Source: Candidatus Hydrogenedentota bacterium
GTDB lineage: Bacteria; Hydrogenedentota; Hydrogenedentia; Hydrogenedentales; SLHB01
Assembly (NCBI GenBank): GCA_007118235.1
Contig: SKRY01000229.1
Span: forward strand, 1 to 6,526
DNA length: 6,526 nt
Reading direction: 5' to 3'
The translations under genes and the position numbers were made by a program. The notes beneath the pieces were generated by a model. It was given only the letters and a program-made list of their open reading frames with translations, had not been told where the DNA came from and did no database searches. Within the stretch, counting starts at the first letter, position 1, and the number at the start of each line of letters is the position of its first letter. Below are positions 1 to 5,776 of this stretch, piece by piece.

Positions 1-956
1 AGTTCGAGGGTCCCCACGAGGCCTGCAGCGTCTTTTTCGGCGGCGGAACGCCCTCCGTGCTGACGTCCGAAGAGTTGGAGCGCATTTTCTCCGCGTTGCG
101 GCAGCGGTTCACGGTGGCGCCGGACGCGGAAATTGGCTTTGAGGCCAATCCCGACGATATCACGCCCGAGGCGTTGGCCGCCTGGCGGGAATTGGGAATC
201 AACCGGCTCTCCGTGGGCGCCCAAAGCTTCGACGATGGCGCCCTGTTTTACCTCGGCCGGGCGCACGGGGCTCAAGCGGCCCATCAGGCCTGCGAATGGA
301 CGGCGGAAACCTTCTCGAATTGGGGGATGGATCTGATTTTCGGCGTCTACCCCTTGGAATCGTGGGGGCCCACCTTGGCGGCTTGCCGCGCGCATGCCCC
401 GACCCACATCTCCACCTATGGCCTCAGCTACGAGCCCAAGACCCCCTTTGCCAAACGCGCGCGCGAAGCCGTGGACGACGACGTCTACATCGCGCAATAC
501 GAAGCCGCTCACACCGCCTTCGAGAACCACCTCCACTACGAAGTCTCCAACTTCGCCCTACCCGGCTATGAAAGCCAGCACAATCTGCTCTACTGGCGGA
601 ACGCGGAATACGCGGGCTTCGGCCCGGGAGCATACTCGTTCCTAGACGGCATTCGCTCCCGCAACCTGAGCCGGTTTCGAGACTATGAGCGCGATCCCGG
701 AGGGAAAAGCGAGGCCCTGAAACTGACGCCTTCCGAAATACGCGTCGAGACTGTGATTCAGCACCTCCGGTTGCGGGAAGGGCTGGAAAAGAGGGTCTAC
801 GTCGAGCGTTTCGGCCGGTCTTTGGAAGCCGATTACGGCGAAGCCATCCGCGGTCTCGTGCAGCGGGGTTTGCTGGAGGACGAGGACGGCTGTATGCGGC
901 CCACCTTGAAGGGCTTCGAGCAGAATAGTGAGATTGGCTTGGCCCTGTTGGGATGA
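1..956 (+). CDS. hemW: HemW/HemN-like radical SAM protein, 5' end cut off by the window
   Basis: The reading frame is open from base 3 and gives 317 residues ending at a TGA (954-956). It starts just before the motif FFGGGTPS, the glycine-rich SAM-binding motif of the HemN/HemW family. Further family signatures follow: GINRLSVGAQSF, MDLIFGVY, HISTYGLSYEPKTPFA and YEVSNFALPGYESQHNLLYW, then GFGPGAYSF. The last 80 or so residues fit the HemN C-terminal winged-helix-like domain (LRLREGL; the end reads RPTLKGFEQNSEIGLALL). The missing N-terminus, probably about 60 residues, should carry the CxxxCxxC cluster that binds the 4Fe-4S centre, so catalytic competence cannot be judged here. HemW proteins are cytoplasmic heme-binding chaperones, often misannotated as oxygen-independent coproporphyrinogen III oxidase. 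The ending and length fit HemW better than true HemN. The GTG at 57 is internal and is not the start. Confidence 0.9.
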   Translation, partial: FEGPHEACSVFFGGGTPSVLTSEELERIFSALRQRFTVAPDAEIGFEANPDDITPEALAAWRELGINRLSVGAQSFDDGALFYLGRAHGAQAAHQACEWTAETFSNWGMDLIFGVYPLESWGPTLAACRAHAPTHISTYGLSYEPKTPFAKRAREAVDDDVYIAQYEAAHTAFENHLHYEVSNFALPGYESQHNLLYWRNAEYAGFGPGAYSFLDGIRSRNLSRFRDYERDPGGKSEALKLTPSEIRVETVIQHLRLREGLEKRVYVERFGRSLEADYGEAIRGLVQRGLLEDEDGCMRPTLKGFEQNSEIGLALLG

Positions 957-999
957 AAGCGCCCAAGAGCTGTGTTGCGAGACAGAATGCCTGTGTTCA

Positions 1000-1028
1000 T
1001 TGAAGCCAAGGGATGACAGGCGTAGAAT
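1000..1028 (+). promoter_or_regulatory. Candidate sigma-70 promoter upstream of the nfeD cluster
   Basis: TTGAAG (1000-1005) and TAGAAT (1023-1028) are separated by exactly 17 bases. The -35 matches consensus in 4 of 6 positions and the -10 in 5 of 6. A transcript would start near 1035 and carry a leader of about 130 bases before the ATG at 1167. It lies in the gap after hemW, where a promoter for the next operon is expected. This is a pattern match only. Confidence 0.4.
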
Positions 1029-1097
1029 GGGTTATGCACAAGGGCGCCGTGAGGAAGCTTGGTTCCACAACCTAAACCCCGCCCGTGGTCAGTGTCG

Positions 1098-1106
1098 TGT
1101 TACAAT
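1098..1106 (+). promoter_or_regulatory. Candidate extended -10 promoter for the nfeD cluster
   Basis: TGTTACAAT fits the extended -10 pattern TGnTATAAT with one mismatch. No good -35 lies 16-18 bases upstream, as is usual for extended -10 promoters. Transcription would begin near 1113, leaving only about 6 bases before the in-frame GTG at 1119 but a normal leader of about 54 bases before the ATG at 1167. If used, it supports the later start for the NfeD protein. Confidence 0.4.
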
Positions 1107-1166
1107 GAGGTATAAGGCGTGAGACGGTGGCCGCATAGGATGGCCGCTCACGCTTGGGAGCCGTAT

Positions 1167-2771
1167 ATGGGCAAGCGTTATCTTAGAAGGTCTCTTTTCA
1201 TCCTCGTCCTTCCCGCGTTGTTTCTGAGCGTGGAAGCCGTTGACAACGGGGAGGAAGGGGATTATGTCGTCCTCATGCCGGTCACGGGTATGGTGGATGA
1301 CGGTATTGACGTCCTCCTGGAGCGTGTTCTGCGGGAGTACGAGGACGCGGAGGCGCTCGTCCTACGCATTGACACGCCCGGCGGCCGCGTGGACAGCGCG
1401 ATTGAGATCACCAAGCGGCTCATGGAAGCCCCCATGCACACCATCGCTTACGTGGAGGGGATGGGGGCGATTTCCGCCGGAGCGCTGATCAGTTACGCCT
1501 GCGACGACATTATCATGACCCCGGACAGCAACATGGGCGCCGCCACGCCTGTCATGGTGGGTCCAGGCGGCATGCAGCCCACCGGGGAAAAAGAGGTTTC
1601 CTTCTTGCGCGCGCGCATGCGGGCCCTGGCGGAGACGAAGGGCCACAACCCTTACGTCGCCGAGGCCATGGTGGACGAGGATATTGAGTTGCGCGCCCGG
1701 CTCAAGGAGGACGGCTCGTTGGAGATTTTCGCGGGCGAGGCCCGGGACGCGCGGCAAGAAGAGGCCGATGACCCGGACGGCGCCATGCCCGCGCCCACGC
1801 TCGATGATATCATCGAGCGTCTCCTTGAGGATTATGGGGACGAGGGGCTTCAAATGAATCTGAGCGGCAGCCTCATGGGGGGCTGGCTGGCCGCCAACGC
1901 GGCGGAGAGCGAAGTCGTGTTGCAGGCGGGCAAGCTTCTCACGGTCACCGGAGGCGAGGCCGAACGCTTCGGCATCATCCCCAAGACGGTGACCTCCATT
2001 GACGAGGCGCTCGAACACTATGGCTACGCGGATCACCGGCGGGTCGAGGCCGATTTCACATGGGCCGAGTCGCTGTTCCGCTTCCTTACCCATCCGACCA
2101 TGGCGGGGCTGTTGCTGATGGCGGGGATGGGCGGAATTTACTTCGAGGTGCGGAGTCCCGGCTTCGGATTGCCCGGCATGGTTGGCATCACCGCCCTGGC
2201 GCTGTTCTTCGGCGCGCGCTATATCATTGGGCTTGCCGATTGGATCGATGTGGTCCTTGTGGCGGTGGGGGTCATGTTGCTCGCCGTGGAGATATTCGCC
2301 CTGCCCGGATTCGGCGTATTCGGCGCCGCGGGCATATTGTGCATCCTGGCGGGCATATACTTGGCCCTGACCAACGTCCCCATCCCGGAATACAGTTGGG
2401 ACTTTGATCGCCTGCGCGAGGCGGGTCAGACCCTGTTGGTGGCGGTGGTGTCCTACGGTGTCGTGGGGCTAGCGGTGCTAAAAATCTTTCCCCGGACGCC
2501 CATGTACCGTGGGCTTGTGCTCACACAAGACATGTCCAACGAAGCGGGCTATGCCGTGGAGCCGGAAGCCGAACTCAGGGAGGATTCCGCCATCGGGATG
2601 CGGGGCAAGGCGCTGAGCATGCTGCGGCCCGTGGGCCGTGGCCGGTTCGGCGGAAAGACGTACATGGTCGTCACGCGGGGCGACTTCATTGACGAGGGCG
2701 CCCCGATTGAAATCAAGGAGGTCCGCGGCAACCGCTATGTGGTGGAACAGGTCAGGGAGGAGAGCGAATGA
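1167..2771 (+). CDS. nfeD: Long-form NfeD: membrane-bound ClpP-class serine protease
   Basis: A protein of 534 residues. The ATG at 1167 is chosen because GGGAG (1156-1160) lies 6 bases upstream and a clean signal peptide follows: basic KRYLRR, a hydrophobic stretch, then SVEA at about residues 21-24. A GTG at 1119 would add 16 residues and also has a GAGG 8 bases upstream, so it cannot be excluded. The protease domain covers about residues 30-290, with DTPGGRVDSA and GMGAISAGALISY. By comparison with the archaeal protease 1510-N (Ser97/Lys138), the dyad is Ser103 in AISAG and Lys142 in TGEKEV, 39 residues apart against 41, so both catalytic residues appear present. An acidic insert of about 65 residues (189-254) interrupts the domain end. 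Five membrane segments follow at about 311-440, then the C-terminal NfeD OB-like domain (about 477-530). NfeD proteases are linked to cleavage of hydrophobic membrane proteins and to flotillin partners. The stop overlaps the next start. Confidence 0.92.
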   Translation: MGKRYLRRSLFILVLPALFLSVEAVDNGEEGDYVVLMPVTGMVDDGIDVLLERVLREYEDAEALVLRIDTPGGRVDSAIEITKRLMEAPMHTIAYVEGMGAISAGALISYACDDIIMTPDSNMGAATPVMVGPGGMQPTGEKEVSFLRARMRALAETKGHNPYVAEAMVDEDIELRARLKEDGSLEIFAGEARDARQEEADDPDGAMPAPTLDDIIERLLEDYGDEGLQMNLSGSLMGGWLAANAAESEVVLQAGKLLTVTGGEAERFGIIPKTVTSIDEALEHYGYADHRRVEADFTWAESLFRFLTHPTMAGLLLMAGMGGIYFEVRSPGFGLPGMVGITALALFFGARYIIGLADWIDVVLVAVGVMLLAVEIFALPGFGVFGAAGILCILAGIYLALTNVPIPEYSWDFDRLREAGQTLLVAVVSYGVVGLAVLKIFPRTPMYRGLVLTQDMSNEAGYAVEPEAELREDSAIGMRGKALSMLRPVGRGRFGGKTYMVVTRGDFIDEGAPIEIKEVRGNRYVVEQVREESE

Positions 2772-3073
2772 CCCAGCGCGATTTGCTGGTGCAAATGCTG
2801 AAACGCTTGCTTGAGGACACGTGGGTCATCCAGCAACAAGGGGCTGGCTATTATAGCTGCGTGCCCCTGGCGCGGCGCTACAACAAGCTCTTGAATCAGG
2901 CGCGAATCCTGGCTGGTGACGACGGACTGATAAGCACCTTCGAGGAGTTCCCCGACAACGATCCCAAGGACCCCTCGGACAAGAGCAAGGTTGTTCAAGC
3001 GATTCGCATCGAGATCGGCCAACTCGTTTCCTTTCTTGAAGCCGGGGACGAAAGTCCGCAGGGGTCCTCATGA
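2768..3073 (+). CDS. Small soluble protein of unknown function between two nfeD genes
   Basis: A protein of 101 residues that I do not recognise. Its ATG overlaps the upstream nfeD stop (ATGA, 2768-2771) and is preceded by a very strong ribosome site, AGGGAGGAG (2754-2762), 5 bases away. Its own stop overlaps the start of the next gene in the same way (3070-3073). These two overlaps are the best evidence that it is real. No signal peptide or membrane segment is visible, so it should be cytoplasmic. The N-terminus (residues 2-20, QRDLLVQMLKRLLEDTW) looks like an amphipathic helix. A second basic segment has PLARRYNKLLNQAR (about 34-47). An acidic, proline-containing linker (about 57-71, FPDNDPKDPSD) precedes a final helix with IRIEIGQLVSFLE (about 79-91). 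It could be an accessory subunit binding the cytoplasmic side of the NfeD/FloA assembly. That is inference from position alone. Confidence 0.85.
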   Translation: MTQRDLLVQMLKRLLEDTWVIQQQGAGYYSCVPLARRYNKLLNQARILAGDDGLISTFEEFPDNDPKDPSDKSKVVQAIRIEIGQLVSFLEAGDESPQGSS

Positions 3074-3552
3074 TTTGGTGGATATTGATTCTCTATTTCC
3101 TCGGGCTTGCTCTGGTGATGGCCGAATTCTTTGTGCCGGGCGGGGTATTGGGAGTCATTGGCGGCGTACTCATGGTGGGCAGCGCCGTGCTTGGGGCATA
3201 TCACTTCCCCGAGTATGCGTTTCCCCTTATAATGGCCAAGCTGTTCGGAGCCATCGTGGTCATTGTCGGCGGCATCCTCATGCTGCCGCGCATCCCCACG
3301 CTGCAACGCATGGTCTTGACCGATGACTTGACCCACGGCGAGCAGGGCTGGGTCTCGGACAAGAGCGATTACAGCCTTATGGAGCAGGAAGGGGAGGTTC
3401 ATACCATGCTCCGGCCCGCGGGCATTGTGATGATAGATGGTCAACGCGTGAACGCCATATCCAGTGGCGCTTTTATCGAGCCGGGGGCCAAGGTGAAGGT
3501 CATTGAGGTCCACGGCAACCGGGTAGTGGTCGAGCGCGTTGACAATGCGTAG
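3070..3552 (+). CDS. Short-form NfeD-like membrane protein (no protease domain)
   Basis: A protein of 160 residues, with AGGGG (3060-3064) 5 bases before the ATG and a start that overlaps the preceding stop. Three hydrophobic segments fill the N-terminal half, at about residues 2-19, 22-44 and 48-72, with AEFFVPGG between the first two, typical of NfeD membrane domains. The C-terminal half (about 105-158) is an OB-like NfeD domain: GEVHTMLRPAG, then a turn, then GAFIEPGAKVKVIEVHGN and RVVVERV. It lacks the ClpP-like protease domain. Such short NfeD proteins usually sit beside flotillin genes and are thought to dock on the flotillin scaffold. Its last 90 residues align well with the end of the long NfeD upstream (MVLTDDL against LVLTQDM, MLRPAG against MLRPVG, EVHGNRVVVE against EVRGNRYVVE), so the two are paralogues within one operon. 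Confidence 0.9.
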   Translation: MIWWILILYFLGLALVMAEFFVPGGVLGVIGGVLMVGSAVLGAYHFPEYAFPLIMAKLFGAIVVIVGGILMLPRIPTLQRMVLTDDLTHGEQGWVSDKSDYSLMEQEGEVHTMLRPAGIVMIDGQRVNAISSGAFIEPGAKVKVIEVHGNRVVVERVDNA

Positions 3553-3561
3553 GGTAATTCT

Positions 3562-3583
3562 GTCAGGATATAGCTCTCCTGAC
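3562..3583 (+). other. Hairpin between short nfeD and floA
   Basis: GTCAGGA (3562-3568) and TCCTGAC (3577-3583) form a perfect 7-bp stem around an 8-base loop. It begins 10 bases after the nfeD stop. No T-run follows (the next bases are GGGGATC), so it is not a standard intrinsic terminator. It could be a weak attenuator, an RNA-processing or stabilising hairpin, or an operator. A second, imperfect inverted repeat (GGATC at 3586-3590, GATCC at 3601-3605) lies directly downstream. Confidence 0.45.
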
Positions 3584-3607
3584 GGGGATCGCGCCTCACT
3601 GATCCTC

Positions 3608-3661
3608 ATGAACAGGAGGCGGGCGAAACGGCAAAAAGCGGAAAGGATTGAGTTCACATGA
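3608..3661 (+). other. Possible 17-codon leader ORF overlapping the floA start
   Basis: An ATG at 3608 opens a frame encoding MNRRRAKRQKAERIEFT, with its TGA at 3659-3661 overlapping the floA ATG (ATGA). The predicted peptide is strongly basic. The geometry would allow translational coupling into floA. However, no good ribosome site precedes 3608, and a frame this short can arise by chance, so it is listed as a possibility only. Confidence 0.2.
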
Positions 3662-4710
3662 ATGGAATGGGCGTTTTCTGGGGTGTTTTCGCCGCGATAG
3701 TCATACTCCTGTTGCTGATAGTCGGGGTGGTGTTTCTCACCTTCTTCCGGCTGTGGATCCGGGCATGGCTTTCGGGCGCGCAAGTAAGTTTGTGGAGCCT
3801 TGTGGCCATGAGTTTGCGCCGGGTGAATCCGGGGGTCATCGTGGACAGCCGCATCATGGCGGTGAAGGCGGGCCTGGTCATCTCGACCAACGACTTCGAG
3901 ACCCACTACTTGGCGGGCGGCAAGGTGGTCCGCGTGGTCCAGGCGCTGATCGCGGCTAGCAAGGCGAACATCGAACTTAGCTTCAAGCAGGCCACCGCCA
4001 TTGACTTGGCGGGCCGCGATATTCTGGGCGCGGTGCAGACGTCGGTGAATCCCAAGGTCATCGACTGCCCGGACCCAAACAAGGGACCGGCGACGGTGGC
4101 CGCGGTCGCCATGGACGGGATTCAGCTCAAGGCGAAGGCCCGCGTTACCGTGCGAACCAACATTAAGAGCCTCGTCGGCGGCGCGACGGAAGAGACCATC
4201 GTGGCGCGCGTGGGCGAAGGCATCGTGACGACCATCGGCTCATCCGAGAACCACAAGAAGGTCCTCGAGAATCCGGACATGATCTCCCGTGTCGTGCTCC
4301 AGCGGGGCCTGGACGCCGGTACGGCCTTCGAGATTCTGTCCATCGACATCGCCGACGTGGATGTGGGCGAGAACATCGGCGCGCAGCTCCAGACCAAGCA
4401 GGCCGAGGCGGACAAACAGATCGCCCAGGCCCGCGCCGAGGAGCGCCGCGCCATGGCCTTCGCCCGCGAGCAAGAGATGCGGGCTCAAGTCGTCGAGATG
4501 CGCGCGCGGGTGGTCGAGGCCGAGGCCGAGGTTCCCAAGGCCATGGCGCAAGCCTTCCGCGAGGGCAACTTGGGCATCATGGACTACTACCGCATGAAGA
4601 ATGTGGAAGCCGACACGGACATGCGCCAATCCATCGCCAAGATGGATGAAGACGATGACGAAGGCGGCGGTTCGGGCGGCGGAGGCGGTTCGACCGGTCA
4701 GCGCCGCTAG
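3658..4710 (+). CDS. floA: Flotillin-like protein FloA (SPFH family scaffold)
   Basis: A full-length protein of 350 residues; Bacillus FloA is about 330. AAAGGA (3642-3647) lies 10 bases before the ATG. A membrane segment covers about residues 6-30 and a second hydrophobic patch about 36-52. The middle matches FloA almost word for word: HYLAGG, VNPKVI, VAMDGI, LVGGATEETIVARVGEGI, TIGSSENHKKVLENPDMIS and GTAFEILSIDIADVDVGENI. A charged Ala/Glu/Arg coiled-coil region (about 225-295) with QAEADK, AQARAEERRAMA and VVEAEAEVPKAMA follows, then REGNLGIMDYYR. FloA oligomerises on the inner face of the membrane and organises microdomains that affect fluidity, secretion and cell-wall synthesis. Two local oddities are an extra 7 or so residues (CPDPNKGPAT, from residue 137) before VAMDG, and a Gly/Ser-rich tail after an acidic DEDDDE stretch. 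The upstream nfeD genes support a joint function. Confidence 0.97.
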   Translation: MNGMGVFWGVFAAIVILLLLIVGVVFLTFFRLWIRAWLSGAQVSLWSLVAMSLRRVNPGVIVDSRIMAVKAGLVISTNDFETHYLAGGKVVRVVQALIAASKANIELSFKQATAIDLAGRDILGAVQTSVNPKVIDCPDPNKGPATVAAVAMDGIQLKAKARVTVRTNIKSLVGGATEETIVARVGEGIVTTIGSSENHKKVLENPDMISRVVLQRGLDAGTAFEILSIDIADVDVGENIGAQLQTKQAEADKQIAQARAEERRAMAFAREQEMRAQVVEMRARVVEAEAEVPKAMAQAFREGNLGIMDYYRMKNVEADTDMRQSIAKMDEDDDEGGGSGGGGGSTGQRR

Positions 4711-4723
4711 CTAAAAAACCCGC

Positions 4724-4757
4724 TGGGTGGCGGTTCCCGGTTGGGGGCCGCCACCCA
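4724..4757 (+). terminator. Strong hairpin after floA, probable terminator
   Basis: Bases 4724-4738 pair with 4743-4757 to give a 15-bp uninterrupted stem (two G-U pairs) closed by a GGTT tetraloop. The outer arms are GGGTGGCGG and CCGCCACCC. It starts 14 bases after the floA stop. On the plus strand no T-run follows (ATACATAATG). A run of six A precedes the stem (4713-4718), so the canonical stem-then-U order exists only on the minus strand, with a 5-base gap. It probably ends or weakens transcription after floA, but efficiency is uncertain. Confidence 0.55.
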
Positions 4758-4815
4758 TACATAATGCCCGAACGCGACGTAGCCGCCGGGGTTCTCAAGA
4801 ACCAAGGGATGTCCC

Positions 4816-5484
4816 ATGGAAAACCTTCTGGTTTACATTATCTTTTTCGCACTTCTCATTCTCGGGCTCGCCCGAAGGGTTCAGGAGGCGCGCCAAGAAG
4901 CGGAGCGGCGCAGGAAACCGCCCACGCAAGATCCGAGCAAACTTCCGGAAGCCACGCGGCGCATATTGTATGGCGACGAGGCGGAGACGCCCCGGGAACG
5001 TACCGTTCGTGCGCCGGCGCCGTCCCGGCCCGTGCAACGCAGCTTCATGGAAGACGATGACAAAGACGTGACCTACGCCCCTTCCCGCCGGCCCGGTCCG
5101 GAACGCAATATTCCCCGGCAACGGGAAGTAAAGCGGGAAGACAGCGGACGGTGGATACCCGAACAGCGCGAGGTGATGCGTGGAGAAGGGCAACGCGCCA
5201 TGCCGGGGCAGACGCTTCCACGCGGGAAGACCGCGCCGCGCCAAGAGGGTAAGGCCATACCGGAACACACGCCGACTACGCAGGACCTGAGCTTACCGGG
5301 CCAGACCACCGTCGCCGACACGGAACGGCAGCTCCGCCAAGGAATCCGCCCGGGAGCAGGGAAAAAGCGCAAACGAGGCGCCTTAATCCGGTTGGAGGAC
5401 CTTCGCGATTTGCGCAAGGGCATTGTCCTGCGTGAAATCCTTGGGCCACCGAGAGGCTTGAGGCCGTTTGAAGACATTCAGTAG
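4816..5484 (+). CDS. Membrane-anchored basic protein with degenerate repeats, function unknown
   Basis: A protein of 222 residues. AAGGGA (4804-4809) lies 6 bases before the ATG. Residues 3-19 form one hydrophobic segment (LLVYIIFFALLILGLAR), directly followed by a charged helix (RRVQEARQEAERRRK), which suggests an N-terminal anchor with the body in the cytoplasm. The middle (about 34-185) is rich in P, R, E, Q and G and is probably disordered. It contains near-repeats that each begin with a hydrophobic residue and proline: IPRQREVKRE at 99, IPEQREVMRG at 114, MPGQ at 129 and IPEH at 148. A basic patch GKKRKRG (about 182-188) precedes an ordered-looking C-terminus, LEDLRDLRKGIVLREILGPP then RGLRPFEDI, resembling a short conserved tail seen in hypothetical proteins of planctomycete-like genomes (from memory, not checked). 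CATAAT (4760-4765) could be a weak -10 for its own promoter. A link to FloA is inferred only from adjacency. Confidence 0.8.
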   Translation: MENLLVYIIFFALLILGLARRVQEARQEAERRRKPPTQDPSKLPEATRRILYGDEAETPRERTVRAPAPSRPVQRSFMEDDDKDVTYAPSRRPGPERNIPRQREVKREDSGRWIPEQREVMRGEGQRAMPGQTLPRGKTAPRQEGKAIPEHTPTTQDLSLPGQTTVADTERQLRQGIRPGAGKKRKRGALIRLEDLRDLRKGIVLREILGPPRGLRPFEDIQ

Positions 5485-5507
5485 CATCGCCGCTTGAAAG
5501 CCGTACC

Positions 5508-5524
5508 GCCGGCATCTTGCCGGC
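5508..5524. repeat. Short inverted repeat GCCGGCA/TGCCGGC
   Basis: GCCGGCA (5508-5514) and TGCCGGC (5518-5524) form a 7-bp stem with a TCT loop, 23 bases after the preceding stop codon. No T-run follows. It resembles the GC-rich dispersed palindromes common between genes in large GC-rich genomes, but it could also help end transcription of the upstream gene. A 10-base palindrome CCAAGCTTGG lies just after it (5532-5541). Confidence 0.5.
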
Positions 5525-5565
5525 ACGTGAGCCAAGCTTGGAAGACGGCGATACGGTTTCCTCTC

Positions 5566-5593
5566 CGGGTGAAGCGAGTACTCGCTTCACCCG
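5566..5593. repeat. Perfect 28-base palindrome
   Basis: CGGGTGAAGCGAGT (5566-5579) is followed with no spacer by its exact reverse complement (5580-5593), centred on GTAC. Symmetry breaks one base beyond each end. A spacerless perfect palindrome may be the tip of a cruciform, a dimeric-protein operator or part of a dispersed repeat element. It lies 184 bases upstream of the helicase gene, in a cluster of other inverted repeats. Confidence 0.75.
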
Positions 5594-5619
5594 CGAATTG
5601 TGGGTAATCCCGCCCCTAT

Positions 5620-5648
5620 CGTCATCCCCCGCTTTCGCGGGCATGACG
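5620..5648. repeat. REP-like inverted repeat CGTCAT...ATGACG
   Basis: CGTCAT (5620-5625) pairs with ATGACG (5643-5648), and CCCGC (5628-5632) pairs with GCGGG (5637-5641) around a TTTC loop, with a small internal bulge (CC opposite C). The sequence resembles the widespread dispersed palindromes of the GTCAT-CCCGC-TTTC-GCGGG type found in many bacterial genomes (recalled, not searched). It may be a mobile REP-type element; no transposase is visible nearby. Confidence 0.6.
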
Positions 5649-5776
5649 GTGGAGGGCGCGAATACCATAGGGACCCCAGGGATTGCGTCCGTGCGGCGCA
5701 AGGCGTGTGCAATTCCGGATTGTTTAACGCTCCCGCCAACTCCCAGTGAATATCTCAAGCACCCCAATATGGAGCC

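Larger units (their letters stand above)
5485..5776. other. Intergenic region with clustered inverted repeats, no credible gene
   Basis: This 292-base gap holds three inverted repeats and one 10-base palindrome in its first 165 bases. The remaining 130 bases before the helicase start show no structure that I can support. No convincing promoter for the helicase was found: TTGTTT (5720-5725) has no matching -10 at a normal distance. The open frame crossing the region reads through the palindromes and is not protein-like. Confidence 0.6.

Noticed and set aside
928..1122. Small plus-strand frame of 64 codons after hemW
   Set aside because: It starts inside hemW, has no ribosome site, shows no protein-like pattern and covers the promoter candidates.
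1119..1166. GTG at 1119 as the nfeD start
   Set aside because: It would put 16 polar residues (RRWPHRMAAHAWEPY) before the signal peptide. The ATG at 1167 has GGGAG at ideal spacing and begins the signal peptide directly. It is kept as an alternative.
3539..3544. Perfect TTGACA, a possible -35 box for floA
   Set aside because: It lies inside the last codons of the short nfeD gene, and the only -10-like sequence (GATATA, 3567-3572) is 22 bases away, too far for a sigma-70 promoter.
2995..3906. Minus-strand open frame of 303 codons
   Set aside because: It runs antisense across the short nfeD, the intergenic gap and the start of floA, all of which have clear homology on the plus strand.
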